Source of the DNA: Actinomycetes bacterium
GTDB lineage: Bacteria; Actinomycetota; Acidimicrobiia; Acidimicrobiales; Acidimicrobiaceae
Direction: 5' to 3'
DNA length: 5,264 nt
Assembly: GCA_021823385.1 (NCBI GenBank)
Contig: JAKAOC010000207.1
Coordinates: forward strand, 1-5,264
Shown here: in pieces, positions 1 through 5,159 of the stretch
Numbering within the stretch: position 1 is the first letter of the stretch
How the letters are laid out: each line of letters begins with the position of its first letter
Made by a program: the position numbers and the translations under genes
The notes under the pieces: model-generated
What the model was told of the DNA's origin: nothing
The model's input: the letters and a program-made list of their open reading frames with translations, nothing else
Databases searched by the model: none

Positions 1-95
1 GTGTCGTGGCTGCGGATCGACTCAGACGGGCTGCGGGCCAGGCATCGAATAAGGCCCTGGGCCGGGACTCCGATCAGACGATCGCCTGGGAGCAC
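1..95 (-). CDS. possible partial gene downstream of the Mur ligase, product unknown
   Basis: After the Mur ligase stop, the same minus-strand frame stays open to the window edge. A GTG at 93-95 could start it, giving about 31 residues beginning VLPGDRLIGVPAQGLIRCLA. A GAGG formed by the ligase stop region lies four bases upstream, a short but usable spacing for a ribosome binding site. The piece is too short to recognise and shows no family motif. Because it directly follows two tightly coupled genes it may be the next operon member. In relatives I would look for an ATP-grasp ligase of the D-Ala-D-Ala type here, but nothing visible supports that. It may equally be non-coding sequence after the end of the operon: a small inverted repeat (CGATC-AGAC-GATCG, 71-84) lies within it. 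Low confidence. Confidence 0.25.
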   Translation of the reverse strand, partial: MLPGDRLIGVPAQGLIRCLARSPSESIRSHD

Positions 96-101
96 GAAAC
101 C

Positions 102-1679
102 TCAGGCGAAATGGTCGGGGAGGTCGTTCTCGTACAGGACTGCATCGCCTGACCCGAGGTTCTGGCGAACCCATTCCACCGCACCTTCCCGAGTGCGGAA
201 CTCAAGCAGCGTTATCAAGCGCCCCCCGCCCTCTTTGGCGCCGGCCAGCAATGCCCGGCGGTTGGTGAGTCCCACTACGCAGATATGCGTCGCGGCGACG
301 CCGATGGCGACTCCAAGGGCCCTGTTCTCGTCGTATTGTTGCGACCCGAGCTCGACCATGCCGGGCGTTACTACGACTCGCTTGCCACCTTGGCTCGCAT
401 GCGCCTCGAGCTGAGCGAGGGCCAGCCTGGCACCCGCCGGGTTCGAGTTATAGGTGTCGTCGATCACCGTGACCCCCGCCTCGGTGGTGACGACATTGAG
501 ACGGCTGGATGCAGCCTTGAGGCTACCCAGGCCCTTGCCGATGACCTCTTCGGGAACGCCGAGTTCGAGCGTGATGGCGACAGCGACAGCGAGGTTGGAA
601 AGTGCCACAGGTGTGGACGTCGAGCCAAGATACCGCTGGTGGTGGTAGACGGCGGCATTCCCAGCGTCATCCTTTACAACGCTCACCTCGCGGGCGGTGT
701 CGGTGCCCGATGCCCGGACCACGTGCCTTCCCTCCCGCTCCAGCTCGTCCGCCAGGCCGGCCAAGCGCTTGTCGTCCACGTTCAAAACCACGGTGGAAGC
801 ATCGGTCGCGATCTCCCTCTTGGCCTCCAGGATCGCGTCCTCTGATCCGAAGCGCTCGAGGTGCACCGGCCCGATGGCGGTGATCGCGACGATGTTCGGC
901 TTCACCCATTCGACAAGTGAAGCTATCTCGCCCTTCTGGTAAGTGCCCATCTCGGCGATGAACACCTGGGTGCCCGGCAGCAGGTTCTCGTTGACAGCCC
1001 GGGCCAGGCCCCCGCGGTTGTTGAAGCTCGCCGGCGATGCAAGCTCGGTGAGCGACTCGGAGGCGAGCTGGGCGATGTAGTTCTTGGTGGAGGTCTTCCC
1101 GTACGAGCCGGTTATTCCCACCCGCACCGGGTTCACCTGCTCGAGCTTGGCGGCGGCACTCTTCACGAACGGGTCAAGGGCCCGGCGCTCGAAGGGGCGC
1201 GTCACATAGCTGGCCAGGTCCATTAGCAACGGCGAGAAGATTACGAAAACGGTCGCCAGGCCCGCCGACAGGTTCGCCAGATAGGCAAGAACGGACAGAA
1301 CCGCGGTTATCGCCAGCGTGCATGCATAGAGCACCTTTGCCCGGCGCGTCCACGCAAGCTTGGAGCTGCGTCCCTTGTAGCCGAGCCCCACGGGCGAGAA
1401 CACGGCGGCAACCACCCCGAGCGCAAGGGCCGGGATCGCGACTTCCGGCGAGTGGGGCCGCGAAATCGCCGCTATGAAAGCAAACGCCAATACCACCGCG
1501 ATGCTCGTGTTGGCGGTCGACTCACGCGAGAAGTACCACCGGGACGCAAACCGCACCACGTACCCGGGCACGTAGTGCTCGCGCTGTGCTACGCGCAGCC
1601 ACTTGATCGAGGCAATTGCCACGACCACCAGCCCGACCAGGGCGTAGGGGATCGAGTGGGAGACGTTGGTAAAGCTCAT
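102..1679 (-). CDS. membrane-anchored MurF-like Mur ligase family protein
   Basis: This 525-residue protein is predicted to be an ATP-dependent amide-bond ligase of the Mur family. Residues 10-160 are rich in hydrophobic stretches (about 10-28, 58-72, 79-97, 116-136 and 139-157), suggesting around five membrane segments. The Mur central domain follows, with P-loop GITGSYGKTST (188-198), an acidic EMG (243-245), GPVHLE (270-275) and EAKREI (285-290), whose lysine is in the place of the carbamylated lysine of Mur enzymes. The C-terminal domain has DDTYNSNPA (407-415), the MurF-type signature, and TPGMVELG (438-445). The usual N-terminal UDP-substrate domain of MurF is absent, so the standard UDP-MurNAc-tripeptide reaction is doubtful; a lipid-linked or peptide substrate at the membrane is an inference. 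The ATG at 1677-1679 is chosen because it overlaps the hydrolase stop (TGATG) and has AGAAGGG just upstream. A longer reading to 1871 only reads through the hydrolase gene. Confidence 0.9.
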   Translation of the reverse strand: MSFTNVSHSIPYALVGLVVVAIASIKWLRVAQREHYVPGYVVRFASRWYFSRESTANTSIAVVLAFAFIAAISRPHSPEVAIPALALGVVAAVFSPVGLGYKGRSSKLAWTRRAKVLYACTLAITAVLSVLAYLANLSAGLATVFVIFSPLLMDLASYVTRPFERRALDPFVKSAAAKLEQVNPVRVGITGSYGKTSTKNYIAQLASESLTELASPASFNNRGGLARAVNENLLPGTQVFIAEMGTYQKGEIASLVEWVKPNIVAITAIGPVHLERFGSEDAILEAKREIATDASTVVLNVDDKRLAGLADELEREGRHVVRASGTDTAREVSVVKDDAGNAAVYHHQRYLGSTSTPVALSNLAVAVAITLELGVPEEVIGKGLGSLKAASSRLNVVTTEAGVTVIDDTYNSNPAGARLALAQLEAHASQGGKRVVVTPGMVELGSQQYDENRALGVAIGVAATHICVVGLTNRRALLAGAKEGGGRLITLLEFRTREGAVEWVRQNLGSGDAVLYENDLPDHFA

Positions 1680-1689
1680 CAGCCCTTCT
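1677..1689 (-). promoter_or_regulatory. TGATG stop/start overlap with internal ribosome binding site
   Basis: On the minus strand the hydrolase TGA (1681-1679) and the ligase ATG (1679-1677) share one base. An AGAAGGG Shine-Dalgarno-like stretch (1689-1683) lies inside the last hydrolase codons. This fits translational coupling by re-initiation and fixes the ligase start. Confidence 0.8.
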
Positions 1690-2470
1690 CTTCTGTCTCG
1701 GAGGAACGGAGCCGCGCGACCGCGGCGTCCACTGCAGAGGCCAAAGCGGCCGGTGTCGCCACCGGACCGAAATGATCCTGGCCGTCCAACACGGTCAAGT
1801 GGGCACCGGGAACCATCGCAGCCGCCCGCCTGGCCTGCTCTACGGGCGCGGCCGTGTCGGCCGATCCCCATACGAGCCAGAGAGGAATGCGGATCGCGGC
1901 GAGCTGTTCAGCGTAGTCCTCGTTGACGACTTTGACGAAAATGTCCCGCATGACCCCGGTGGCCCGCTGGTAATCAGACGAGCCGTATCTGCGCCGCATC
2001 GCCTCCAGCCTCGCCTGACCGACCAATCCACGCCGTGCGGCCCACCTAACCACCCGATAGGAGAGCGGAGGGTTGGAACCCGCCTGGGGCCTGAAAAGGG
2101 GCACGCCGGTGACGACCGCTGCCGACACGGGCGGCGGCAACATTGCGGATAGGTGAAGGGCGACCCGGCCGCCGAAGCTATGGCCCACCACCACCACGGC
2201 CGTCTCACCACCGATGCCGCCAACCTCGTCCAAGACGCGCTTTACGGATTCGGCGTACTCAGGTGTTGCCCAGGCCGAATCCGGAGAGGGGGAAGCGCCA
2301 AAGCCCGGCAGGTCCAAACGTAGCGTGGGCAAGCCACGTGCCTCGAGCATCGAGCCGAGTGGCGCCAGATCGCTCGAATCTCGCGCCCAGCCGTGCAATA
2401 GGACGCAGAGGGGCCCCTCGCCCGCTTGAACGTGTCCGTAGATCCGCCCTTCGTCGAATGCCTTCAGCAT
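1679..2470 (-). CDS. alpha/beta-fold hydrolase
   Basis: This 263-residue protein is a complete alpha/beta-fold hydrolase, probably cytoplasmic since no signal peptide is seen. The oxyanion motif LLHGW is at 24-28, followed by the LDLPGFGASP loop (52-61). The nucleophile elbow is GHSFGG (96-101, Ser98), the acid is in WGSAD (201-205, Asp205), and the catalytic histidine is His233 in DGQDHFG (229-235). The cap region (about 125-190) includes YGSSDY and VMRDIFVKVVNED, a pattern I associate with hydrolases found beside MurF-like ligases in other phyla; that recollection needs checking. Substrate is unknown; an ester or peptide-type bond in envelope material is an inference from the neighbour only. 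Its TGA overlaps the ligase ATG by one base, so translation is probably coupled. The start is an ATG at 2468-2470 with GGTGAG a few bases upstream, and that site sits in one arm of an inverted repeat. Confidence 0.9.
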   Translation of the reverse strand: MLKAFDEGRIYGHVQAGEGPLCVLLHGWARDSSDLAPLGSMLEARGLPTLRLDLPGFGASPSPDSAWATPEYAESVKRVLDEVGGIGGETAVVVVGHSFGGRVALHLSAMLPPPVSAAVVTGVPLFRPQAGSNPPLSYRVVRWAARRGLVGQARLEAMRRRYGSSDYQRATGVMRDIFVKVVNEDYAEQLAAIRIPLWLVWGSADTAAPVEQARRAAAMVPGAHLTVLDGQDHFGPVATPAALASAVDAAVARLRSSETEEKG

Positions 2471-2473
2471 GAC

Positions 2474-2505
2474 TCACCCGACGGTATTTGGTGGATCACG
2501 GGTGA
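2474..2505 (-). repeat. inverted repeat covering the hydrolase ribosome binding site
   Basis: TCACCCG (2474-2480) and CGGGTGA (2499-2505) are perfect 7-base inverted arms separated by 18 bases. On the minus strand the arm next to the gene reads CGGGTGA and contains the only Shine-Dalgarno-like sequence, ending four bases before the hydrolase ATG. A TACCGT box (2486-2481) lies between the arms and could serve as a -10 element. The repeat could be an operator over the promoter, or an RNA hairpin hiding the ribosome binding site in transcripts read through from the gene upstream. Neither is proven. Confidence 0.4.
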
Positions 2506-2582
2506 AACTGCGGGCGGAGGGCAGCGGAGAAGTCTTGCCTGGCCCACTGTCTGCATGGGCTCAGAAAATAGGGCCGTCACCC

Positions 2583-2798
2583 TCAACGGGCGTCAGGCTC
2601 GTTTTCGTCCTCGTCCTCATCGCCATCATCGTCTTCATCGTCGTCGAAGTCGTCGTACTCATCCAGGTAGAGCTCGCCTTCTTCCAGGAGCTCTTCTTCC
2701 TCGGTCGCAGCCATGCACCAATCAGCATGCCCCCGCACCGAATCGCCCCCGCACTCTACACAGCGCACGACCGGCTTGACGAAGGCACGCTTGGCCAT
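2583..2798 (-). CDS. small putative zinc-binding protein with strongly acidic tail
   Basis: I do not recognise a named family for this 71-residue protein. The N-terminus is basic (MAKRAFVKPVVR). Then comes a likely metal site CVECGGDSVRGHADWC (13-28), with spacing C-x2-C-x7-H-x3-C (Cys13, Cys16, His24, Cys28). From residue 33 to the end 26 of 39 residues are Asp or Glu. The ATG at 2796-2798 is preferred because GAGGAAG (2810-2804) lies five bases upstream, the best ribosome binding site in the window. The same frame is open back to an ATG at 2891, but that start has no binding site. It is followed after 112 bases by the hydrolase on the same strand, so it could be the first gene of that operon or a separate unit. 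An acidic tail of this kind can mimic nucleic acid or bind basic partners or metal; no function is assigned. Confidence 0.7.
   Translation of the reverse strand: MAKRAFVKPVVRCVECGGDSVRGHADWCMAATEEEELLEEGELYLDEYDDFDDDEDDDGDEDEDENEPDAR
2604..2663. repeat. low-complexity trinucleotide tract encoding the acidic tail
   Basis: The plus strand is a run of TCG, TCC, TCA and CAT-like triplets, which on the minus strand are Asp and Glu codons (GAC, GAT, GAG, GAA). The triplets are mixed rather than an exact repeat, which points to selection on the protein rather than simple slippage, but tail length could still vary between strains. Confidence 0.6.
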
Positions 2799-2803
2799 GC
2801 GTG

Positions 2804-2810
2804 CTTCCTC
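2804..2810 (-). promoter_or_regulatory. ribosome binding site deciding the small acidic protein start
   Basis: Read on the minus strand this is GAGGAAG, five bases before the ATG at 2798. It favours this start over the upstream in-frame ATG at 2891, which has no comparable purine-rich site. Confidence 0.6.
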
Positions 2811-3016
2811 GTAGCGCCTGTGACGTCCCTTTTTCACCAGCAACTCCCAAAAAACATCAAGAGCGAGGGCGCCACCGTGCTCATCCCGCAACCAGAACGA
2901 GCCGAATTCCGCACCACCACGGCCGACCCGCGGCGGGGAGCTAATCGCGCACCGCTAGCAAACATACAGCCTAATGGCCCTGAACTGCCCCAGCTTGCAC
3001 AAGCGGCCCGGTCGGA

Positions 3017-3022
3017 TACTTT
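3017..3022 (+). promoter_or_regulatory. candidate -10 box for a leaderless or near-leaderless transcript
   Basis: TACTTT (3017-3022), or the overlapping GATACT (3015-3020), lies 7 to 9 bases before the ATG at 3030. This would place transcription start at or within a few bases of the start codon. The only purine run before the ATG (AGGA) is one base away, too close to act as a normal ribosome binding site, which fits a leaderless message. TTGCAC at 2995-3000 is a weak -35 candidate. The rest of the 231-base divergent region (2799-3029) shows no gene and no clear promoter for the minus-strand gene. Confidence 0.4.
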
Positions 3023-3029
3023 GTAGGAC

Positions 3030-3254
3030 ATGGCTGACGAGTTTGATCCCCAGGCAATGATCAAGCGCTTCCAGGAGCGCGCAAAGGCTGTAAGGTCCCG
3101 GGGGCTTCCACCCGTGGAAGGCGCCGAGAGGATGCGTTTCATCGAACAGGCCAGGCTCGACTTCATGGACTACGCGATCATCGGTGATGCCGAGGTGGCG
3201 TTGGAGGACGGGTTCCTCGTCCTCAGGGTCGATCTGCGCGCGAGCACCGACTGA
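3030..3254 (+). CDS. small conserved-type hypothetical protein (74 aa)
   Basis: This 74-residue protein has no function I can name. It reads like a small soluble protein often seen as a hypothetical in actinobacteria, though that is memory and not a search. Residues 6-23 (DPQAMIKRFQERAKAVRS) should form a basic helix. A Pro-Pro linker (27-28) follows, then a second helix around RMRFIEQARLDFMDYA (34-49). The end has a strand-turn-strand pattern, with IIGDAEVALEDG (50-61) and then LVLRVDLR. There is no signal peptide, membrane segment or cysteine motif. The ATG at 3030 is chosen because a -10-like box sits just upstream; the next in-frame ATG is at 3057 and has no better binding site. The gene is divergent from the small acidic protein and convergent with RNase D, so it is probably transcribed alone. 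Its TGA lies inside the inverted repeat shared with RNase D. Confidence 0.75.
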   Translation: MADEFDPQAMIKRFQERAKAVRSRGLPPVEGAERMRFIEQARLDFMDYAIIGDAEVALEDGFLVLRVDLRASTD

Positions 3255-3267
3255 GCCGGGCTCAGTC
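3249..3267. terminator. inverted repeat holding both convergent stop codons, candidate bidirectional terminator
   Basis: GACTGAGCC (3249-3257) and GGCTCAGTC (3259-3267) are perfect 9-base arms around a single G. As RNA this gives an 8-base-pair stem with a CGG loop. The plus-strand TGA of the 74-residue gene (3252-3254) is in the left arm and the minus-strand TGA of RNase D (3264-3262) is in the right arm. There is no T-run on either side, so it would be a hairpin-only terminator of the kind proposed for actinobacteria. Confidence 0.55.
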
Positions 3268-4437
3268 AACTTTGGCGCCGGTGTTCTCCACCATGCTGAC
3301 CTCTCCGGAAGAGGTCAGATACAGGGCGATCTCGCCTGCGATAATCCTCTCGAGGTAGCCGCCGACCGCTTCTTTGCGCCATCCCCGCGACAGGCGCGAA
3401 TTTCCCGTCCCCGCAAGCACCTCATTCAAGTCCGAGCGGGTGCCAAGCAGGTTGGGGTCGATATGCAACGCCTTGGCGCGGGAGGTCAACCATGCCGAAA
3501 GGAGCGCGGCCGAGCCGGGAGGGATGTCCGCGGCCTCCGGCTGGACCATCTCCTCGGCGGTGGGAGGGCCCAGGGCCAGCGCCTTTTCGATCACTTCGAC
3601 AATCTTCTTGTCCACACCGTTGGCCAAATTGCGCAACTCGACGCCCCGGATGGAACGCAGCTCCGCTGTCCGCCTAGGTGCCGCTTGGGCAACGGTGGCG
3701 ACCGCCAGGTCCGCAAGCACGTAACGTACCGGAATGTCGAGTTCCATGGCCCGTTCCTCGCGCCACGCGGCAAGCGCCATGCCCAGGTGGCGCGCCCGCC
3801 CCTTCAACGCCTTCACCTCACGGATTCGGGTCCATGAGCGAGCCGGGTCCGAAGTAAATCGAAAGCCCTGGGAAAGGAAGTCCGCCAGCTCCTCGGAAAG
3901 CCAGTCCAACCGGTTCATCTCCTGCAGCTGACGCATCAATATGTCCCGCAGCTCGACCAGGTAAAGAACATCCTGTGCGGCGTAGTCGAGCTGTTTGGGC
4001 TCGAGCGGCCTGGCCATCCAGTCGCTGAGGCGATCGGTCTTGTCCAGGCGCACCCCGAGGAAGGTCTCCAGAAGCAGTGCCAGCGACGGCGTCGAGTAGC
4101 CGAGAAAGCCGGCGGCAATCTGGGTGTCGCAAATCCGGGAAGGGACCGTCCCAACCTTGCGCCGCAAGATTTCAAGATCCTGGGTTGCCGCGTGCAGCAC
4201 CACCTCAGGACCCCCCTCAAAGACATCCGCCAGCGGAGTCAGGTCCAGGCGCAATGGGTCGATAATGAAGACTTCTCCCGCTGCGGCAATTTGCACGAGA
4301 GCGAGCTTTGCGAAGTACGACTTTTCGCGATGGAACTCCGTGTCTATCGCTATCACTTCGGCCCGGGCCAGGTGTGATGCCACCTCTTCAAGCGCCCGTC
4401 CATGCTCAACGTAGTGATACTCGCCCAGACCAATCAC
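3262..4437 (-). CDS. rnd: ribonuclease D (DEDDy 3'-5' exonuclease with HRDC domain)
   Basis: This 391-residue protein is a 3'-5' exoribonuclease of the RNase D type, expected to trim the 3' ends of tRNA precursors and other small RNAs in the cytoplasm. The exonuclease domain (about 15-175) has all DEDDy residues in place: Asp32 and Glu34 in IDTEFHREKSYFAKLALVQI, Asp87 in HAATQDLEIL, and Tyr152 and Asp156 in DYAAQDVLYL. Asp104 in CDTQIAAGFLGY is also typical. An HRDC domain covers about 207-287 (ALKGRARHLG, LRSIRGV), and a second HRDC-like region about 300-375 follows. The length fits the family. The start is GTG at 4435-4437, with no ATG nearby. The upstream flavin reductase gene on the same strand ends 53 bases away; a TATACT box in that gap suggests a separate promoter, though co-transcription is possible. 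Its stop is in the repeat shared with the convergent gene. Confidence 0.93.
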   Translation of the reverse strand: MIGLGEYHYVEHGRALEEVASHLARAEVIAIDTEFHREKSYFAKLALVQIAAAGEVFIIDPLRLDLTPLADVFEGGPEVVLHAATQDLEILRRKVGTVPSRICDTQIAAGFLGYSTPSLALLLETFLGVRLDKTDRLSDWMARPLEPKQLDYAAQDVLYLVELRDILMRQLQEMNRLDWLSEELADFLSQGFRFTSDPARSWTRIREVKALKGRARHLGMALAAWREERAMELDIPVRYVLADLAVATVAQAAPRRTAELRSIRGVELRNLANGVDKKIVEVIEKALALGPPTAEEMVQPEAADIPPGSAALLSAWLTSRAKALHIDPNLLGTRSDLNEVLAGTGNSRLSRGWRKEAVGGYLERIIAGEIALYLTSSGEVSMVENTGAKVD

Positions 4438-4455
4438 CTCACAGGCTCTGAGTCG

Positions 4456-4461
4456 AGTATA
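4456..4461 (-). promoter_or_regulatory. candidate -10 box for ribonuclease D
   Basis: TATACT on the minus strand, one mismatch from TATAAT, lies 18 bases before the GTG start. Transcription would begin about 12 bases before the start codon. No good -35 is present at 16-18 bases. Confidence 0.4.
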
Positions 4462-4490
4462 GGCGCGACTGCCACATGGGTGGGAATCGA

Positions 4491-5003
4491 CTAACCGCCG
4501 TAGTTGAGCCTCGTATCGCCCATCGCCAGGGCCCGCTCACCATCACGCAGCAGGGCGACATCGGTCACCTCGGCGACAAAGAGCACGTGGCTACCGAGAT
4601 CAACTCGCCTCGAGACCACCGCCTCGACAAAGGCGATGGCCTCCATCGGATATGGGTCGCCCTGTCCGCTCAGTCCGAAGTCCACGCCCTCGATGCGCAG
4701 CCCGTCAGTTGTGGATTCCACAGTTTGTGTCCGCTTGGCAAATTTGCGCACGAGTGGCCGGCTCTCCTGTGCCAGCAAGGCGACCACGTAATGGCCCGAG
4801 CGCCCGATGTTCGCCGCCGTGAGCGAGTCCTCCTCGATACCGGCGGCAACCAGCTTCGGATCGGTGGCCACTTGGGTGAACCAGCTCGTGCTCATTACAT
4901 GGGGTCCCGCCTCACCTGTGCTGCCCAGCAGATACAGCCCCGACGGCAGCGACCATAGAACGCGCCTCCTCAGGCGGTCGTATTCCGCAGGCCTGTCGGC
5001 CAT
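4491..5003 (-). CDS. flavin reductase-like FMN-binding protein
   Basis: This 170-residue protein belongs to the flavin reductase-like (split-barrel, FMN-binding) family. Such proteins reduce or use FMN/FAD with NAD(P)H, often as the reductase partner of a monooxygenase; no monooxygenase is visible here, so the partner is unknown. The family pattern runs from PSGLYLLGS (20-28), through VMSTSWFTQVATDPKLVAAG (36-55), which is the flavin-binding strand-loop region, to HVLFVAEV (139-146) and the terminal MGDTRLNYGG (161-170). The length is normal. The ATG at 5001-5003 is chosen because the fold begins shortly after it, although its GGAAGG site is about 12 bases away. A GTG at 5046-5048 in frame has GGAGG four bases upstream and would add 15 residues. 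The frame stays open upstream to 5264, but that stretch overlaps the divergent HIT gene and resembles no protein. It is probably transcribed with or just ahead of RNase D. Confidence 0.88.
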   Translation of the reverse strand: MADRPAEYDRLRRRVLWSLPSGLYLLGSTGEAGPHVMSTSWFTQVATDPKLVAAGIEEDSLTAANIGRSGHYVVALLAQESRPLVRKFAKRTQTVESTTDGLRIEGVDFGLSGQGDPYPMEAIAFVEAVVSRRVDLGSHVLFVAEVTDVALLRDGERALAMGDTRLNYGG

Positions 5004-5095
5004 CCGCCCAGGAACCCTTCCGTAGCCGGCGCTCGCGCTCTCGTCCACCACGCCTCCAAGGTTGTCTTCGCACCGATTTGGCACCGACGGGCGCA

Positions 5096-5124
5096 ATCCT
5101 ATCGACGTCGACGGACGCTGTCCG
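5096..5124 (-). promoter_or_regulatory. candidate promoter for the flavin reductase gene
   Basis: On the minus strand CGGACA (5124-5119) and TAGGAT (5101-5096) are separated by exactly 17 bases and match the -35 and -10 consensus at four and four to five positions. Transcription would start near 5089, leaving a leader of about 40 or 85 bases depending on which start codon is used. Confidence 0.35.
5102..5111. promoter_or_regulatory. perfect 10-base palindrome in the divergent promoter region, possible operator
   Basis: TCGACGTCGA is its own reverse complement. It sits in the spacer between the candidate -35 and -10 boxes of the flavin reductase promoter and about 36 bases before the HIT -10 box. 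A GCACCGA direct repeat (5070-5076 and 5081-5087), spaced one helical turn apart, lies close by. Binding by a regulator is only a possibility. Confidence 0.3.
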
Positions 5125-5147
5125 GTGGCCGGCTCGCGCCTCGCCGA

Positions 5148-5153
5148 TATGAT
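5148..5153 (+). promoter_or_regulatory. -10 box for a leaderless HIT-family transcript
   Basis: TATGAT differs from TATAAT at one base and ends six bases before the GTG at 5160. Transcription would start at the start codon itself. There is no purine-rich ribosome binding site before the GTG and no clear -35 element. Confidence 0.5.
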
Positions 5154-5159
5154 CGGTCC

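Noticed and set aside
71..84. CGATC-AGAC-GATCG hairpin as an operon terminator
   Set aside because: Five base pairs, no T-run, and it lies within a frame that may still be coding.
1..845. Long plus-strand open frames opposite the Mur ligase
   Set aside because: They lie wholly or almost wholly opposite clear Mur ligase motifs, have Arg/Pro/Ser-rich composition typical of antisense frames in GC-rich DNA, and show no family pattern.
1680..1871. 64-residue N-terminal extension of the Mur ligase
   Set aside because: It reads through the 3' end of the hydrolase in another frame, is Arg/Gly-rich, and the ATG at 1679 has both a binding site and the coupled stop.
2542..2560. GCCCA/TGGGC hairpin as a terminator after the small acidic protein
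   Set aside because: Only five base pairs with a nine-base loop and no T-run on the minus strand; too weak to call.
2799..2891. 31-residue N-terminal extension of the small acidic protein
   Set aside because: The ATG at 2891 lacks a ribosome binding site, whereas the ATG at 2798 has GAGGAAG at ideal distance. It is not fully excluded.
2469..3026. Plus-strand open frame with a strongly hydrophobic stretch resembling a membrane protein
   Set aside because: The hydrophobic run is the antisense of the Asp and Glu codons of the minus-strand acidic protein (TCG/TCC/ATC/GTC triplets). It has no ribosome binding site and the remainder resembles no protein.
3184..3837. 217-residue plus-strand frame opposite RNase D
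   Set aside because: It overlaps the 74-residue gene in another frame and the C-terminal half of RNase D, and has the composition of an antisense frame.
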